Assembly (NCBI GenBank): GCA_902782965.1
Contig: CACZPG010000195.1
Coordinates: forward strand, 1-14,520
Direction of reading: 5' to 3'
Source of the DNA: an uncultured Lachnospiraceae bacterium
Lineage (GTDB): Bacteria > Bacillota > Clostridia > Lachnospirales > Lachnospiraceae
Length of the DNA stretch: 14,520 nucleotides
Shown piece by piece: positions 14,101 through 14,520 of this stretch. Within the stretch, counting starts at the first letter, position 1. Each line of letters begins with the position of its first letter. The position numbers were made by a program, and so were the translations under genes. Below the pieces are notes generated by a model that saw only the letters and a program-made list of their open reading frames with translations, had not been told where the DNA came from and searched no databases.

Positions 14101-14520
14101 CAGATTAGTATAATAATCTCCATCTTCATCAAATGCGTAAGATATAGTTACCTTATTGTAATTTGTCGGGTCATCTGAGTCATTATCAATATTAATATTA
14201 TCATCAGCACGAACAAAAACATTATCCACAGAAGAAATCCCATTGGTAAGGTCATTCATTTTATCAAAAGGATATTCCGCTTTAAGATTGCATTCCAAAA
14301 CAGATTGATCAATATCAACTGCAAAATCAGAATCAGAATAGTATTCAGTTGACAGCTTGTATATCTCTACATCCGACTCTTCTCCAATCTTCTCAAGTGA
14401 AGAATCCGGTACTAACATGGAATCAGGAATCAACACATAATCAATACCAAGAACTGTATTTATTACCGGAGAAAGAATGTATCCATCTCTCCCATATACA
14501 AATATCTTAGCATCACTATC
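11158..14520 (-). CDS. Very large YfhO-family membrane protein, apparently two YfhO modules in tandem; N-terminus beyond right edge
   Basis: YfhO proteins are polytopic GT-C-like proteins that in Bacillus add sugars from undecaprenyl-phosphate to lipoteichoic acid on the outer face; the acceptor here is unknown. The frame is open to base 14520, so 1120 residues are visible and the real start lies outside. The right part (about 13730-14520) is an external domain with LGIDYVLIP and VEIYKL, then a membrane helix (13663-13726), the typical end of a YfhO module. A second module then begins: a helix (13537-13596), then PFGEESYVDSDGYVITYP (13474-13527) and the SLGAGW loop, as in YfhO N-termini. About ten further helices follow, then a second external domain with LNVEHYV and VKLYKD. 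The end has NWKVSIDG and PAGKHEVKVKY (family C-terminal signature, 11250-11382) and a last helix (11179-11241). The Asp residues after PFGEES are candidates for the catalytic acid. The fusion reading is inference from these parallels. Confidence 0.88.
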   Translation of the reverse strand, partial: DSDAKIFVYGRDGYILSPVINTVLGIDYVLIPDSMLVPDSSLEKIGEESDVEIYKLSTEYYSDSDFAVDIDQSVLECNLKAEYPFDKMNDLTNGISSVDNVFVRADDNINIDNDSDDPTNYNKVTISYAFDEDGDYYTNLKDIIHLGELSKRERISVKYDCPNSILRYYLNKRESVCFDREQFNNFYNTFQDKKIEINVSDDKFEINSSETGNCVLIPYDISQVFVDDNGDSAFGSYSFFDTRVAYADDSHADTFIYKPIWLYRGIKYSAISLVILLFILLAGKALEKKDKLSALEKNRITDFLYDNRIFIYVIGINLLILISSLVYLHCIPFGEESYVDSDGYVITYPILDGIVSDFKNHTFSVPDYSLGAGWDNINVVSAILLFINPLRWILFFMNEGNSLLIFNIYYMLNYLLVGPSIILYLVNRPRGKRMKKTELKLIPISLAYSLSSFVMVYYSFSEFLEFAYIIPIIVLALERLVYEKKYVLYTLLLSFFMLSSTYYAFILCELLALYFLTLDFKDIKTFIKSGIRFALCSVSSACISGFALIPFYLNTRDSGYIDSDNNAAAVINYFSHSILESIKDVDMTYDPVIVSDEWSRANAYCGMVVFTIAPLILIIGSIPLRTRIKRYVYVVILYFAFGNQLLNYVFHGFHFQTLVPNRFACFYIFLLLVIFYDVILNFKDIFESKGVLIFSIFSGVFLAGLFYINDYNAMSCMKTAIFVIIYLFIVLLGYKTKQYYKYTRAMLAVLVIELLISCCNAINYRLDAKVVSDNTIAMVKEYSAGYNDKDDIFTRTEILNIDNYNSSKITGTNSVSILASILKKEQSVLASFYNNNYHTNYIGYGVGNPLSNLFLNVEHYVSEGKGDAASVPDYFDELDDNENVKLYKDPYAVKAGVILPVDFAPDNADNENAFSYQNRISELLVGGKLYNEIENGVELEEATNGLMVMSNVPQGTVGDVYGCDKDVIRYFGYADSDSEYSYGLVYTVQLTDEEKKLIGEAILNEDTLALLSEYIMKHSLTDYHYDRDKNEIIAHYDISEDSKLMLPIPAYDNWKVSIDGIDTGFDDSAGGLTIVVPAGKHEVKVKYVQDSVLPYCIISLVSFVIFMGAMIVISKKSVKE

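Noticed and set aside
14434..14436. GTG as the start of the large YfhO-type protein
   Set aside because: The frame continues open upstream to the window edge with protein-like sequence (VINTVLGIDYV), so the GTG is internal and the gene is truncated by the window.

Overview
The window is an AT-rich stretch of a low-GC Firmicutes chromosome. Strong purine-rich Shine-Dalgarno sites, sigma-A type promoters, a 3D-domain cell-wall protein, DegV, a YfhO-type membrane protein and PAS-GGDEF signalling point to Clostridia, most likely Lachnospiraceae. The family assignment is inference; no rRNA or other marker gene is present. Nine of the ten genes lie on the minus strand. The exception is the 3D-domain gene at 3039-3605. 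I see no tRNA, rRNA, insertion sequence, phage gene, CRISPR array or toxin-antitoxin pair.

Left region (1-2460, read right to left): a compact metal-resistance operon. It holds an ArsR/SmtB repressor with a complete alpha5-type zinc site, a free-standing 72-residue heavy-metal-associated (HMA) domain protein, and a P1B-type metal ATPase that runs off the left edge. The ATPase has no HMA domain of its own, and it carries a short cysteine/acid-rich insertion in its cytoplasmic ATP-binding region. The promoter of the operon is readable, and an inverted repeat covers it, which suits metal-relieved repression.

2461-3038 is a gene-free, very AT-rich intergenic region between two divergent genes. 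It holds the arsR promoter/operator, three copies of a 14-bp direct repeat, and an imperfect 26-27-bp direct repeat upstream of the exported 3D-domain cell-wall protein. That gene ends at a bidirectional terminator (3658-3686) that also serves the convergent operon from the right.

3744-7377 (minus): tryptophanyl-tRNA synthetase, then a lipoprotein with a zincin-type HExxH centre, then a small stand-alone HD hydrolase of the RelA/SpoT-HD (MESH1-like) kind 16 nt downstream. 7502-10012 (minus): a membrane-bound diguanylate cyclase with two tandem PAS-like domains, driven by a near-consensus promoter, then a DegV fatty-acid-binding protein, which leads through a structured leader into trpS. 10091-11056 is a SpoU/TrmH-family RNA methyltransferase with a small 21-bp minisatellite inside the gene.

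11158-14520 (minus) is a very large polytopic protein open at the right edge. It appears to be two YfhO modules fused in tandem: the visible part holds the tail of the first and all of the second. I regard this, the cysteine-rich ATPase insertion and the repeat clusters as the items most worth a second look. No wholly novel defence or mobile system is evident; most of the window is ordinary housekeeping, envelope and signalling content.
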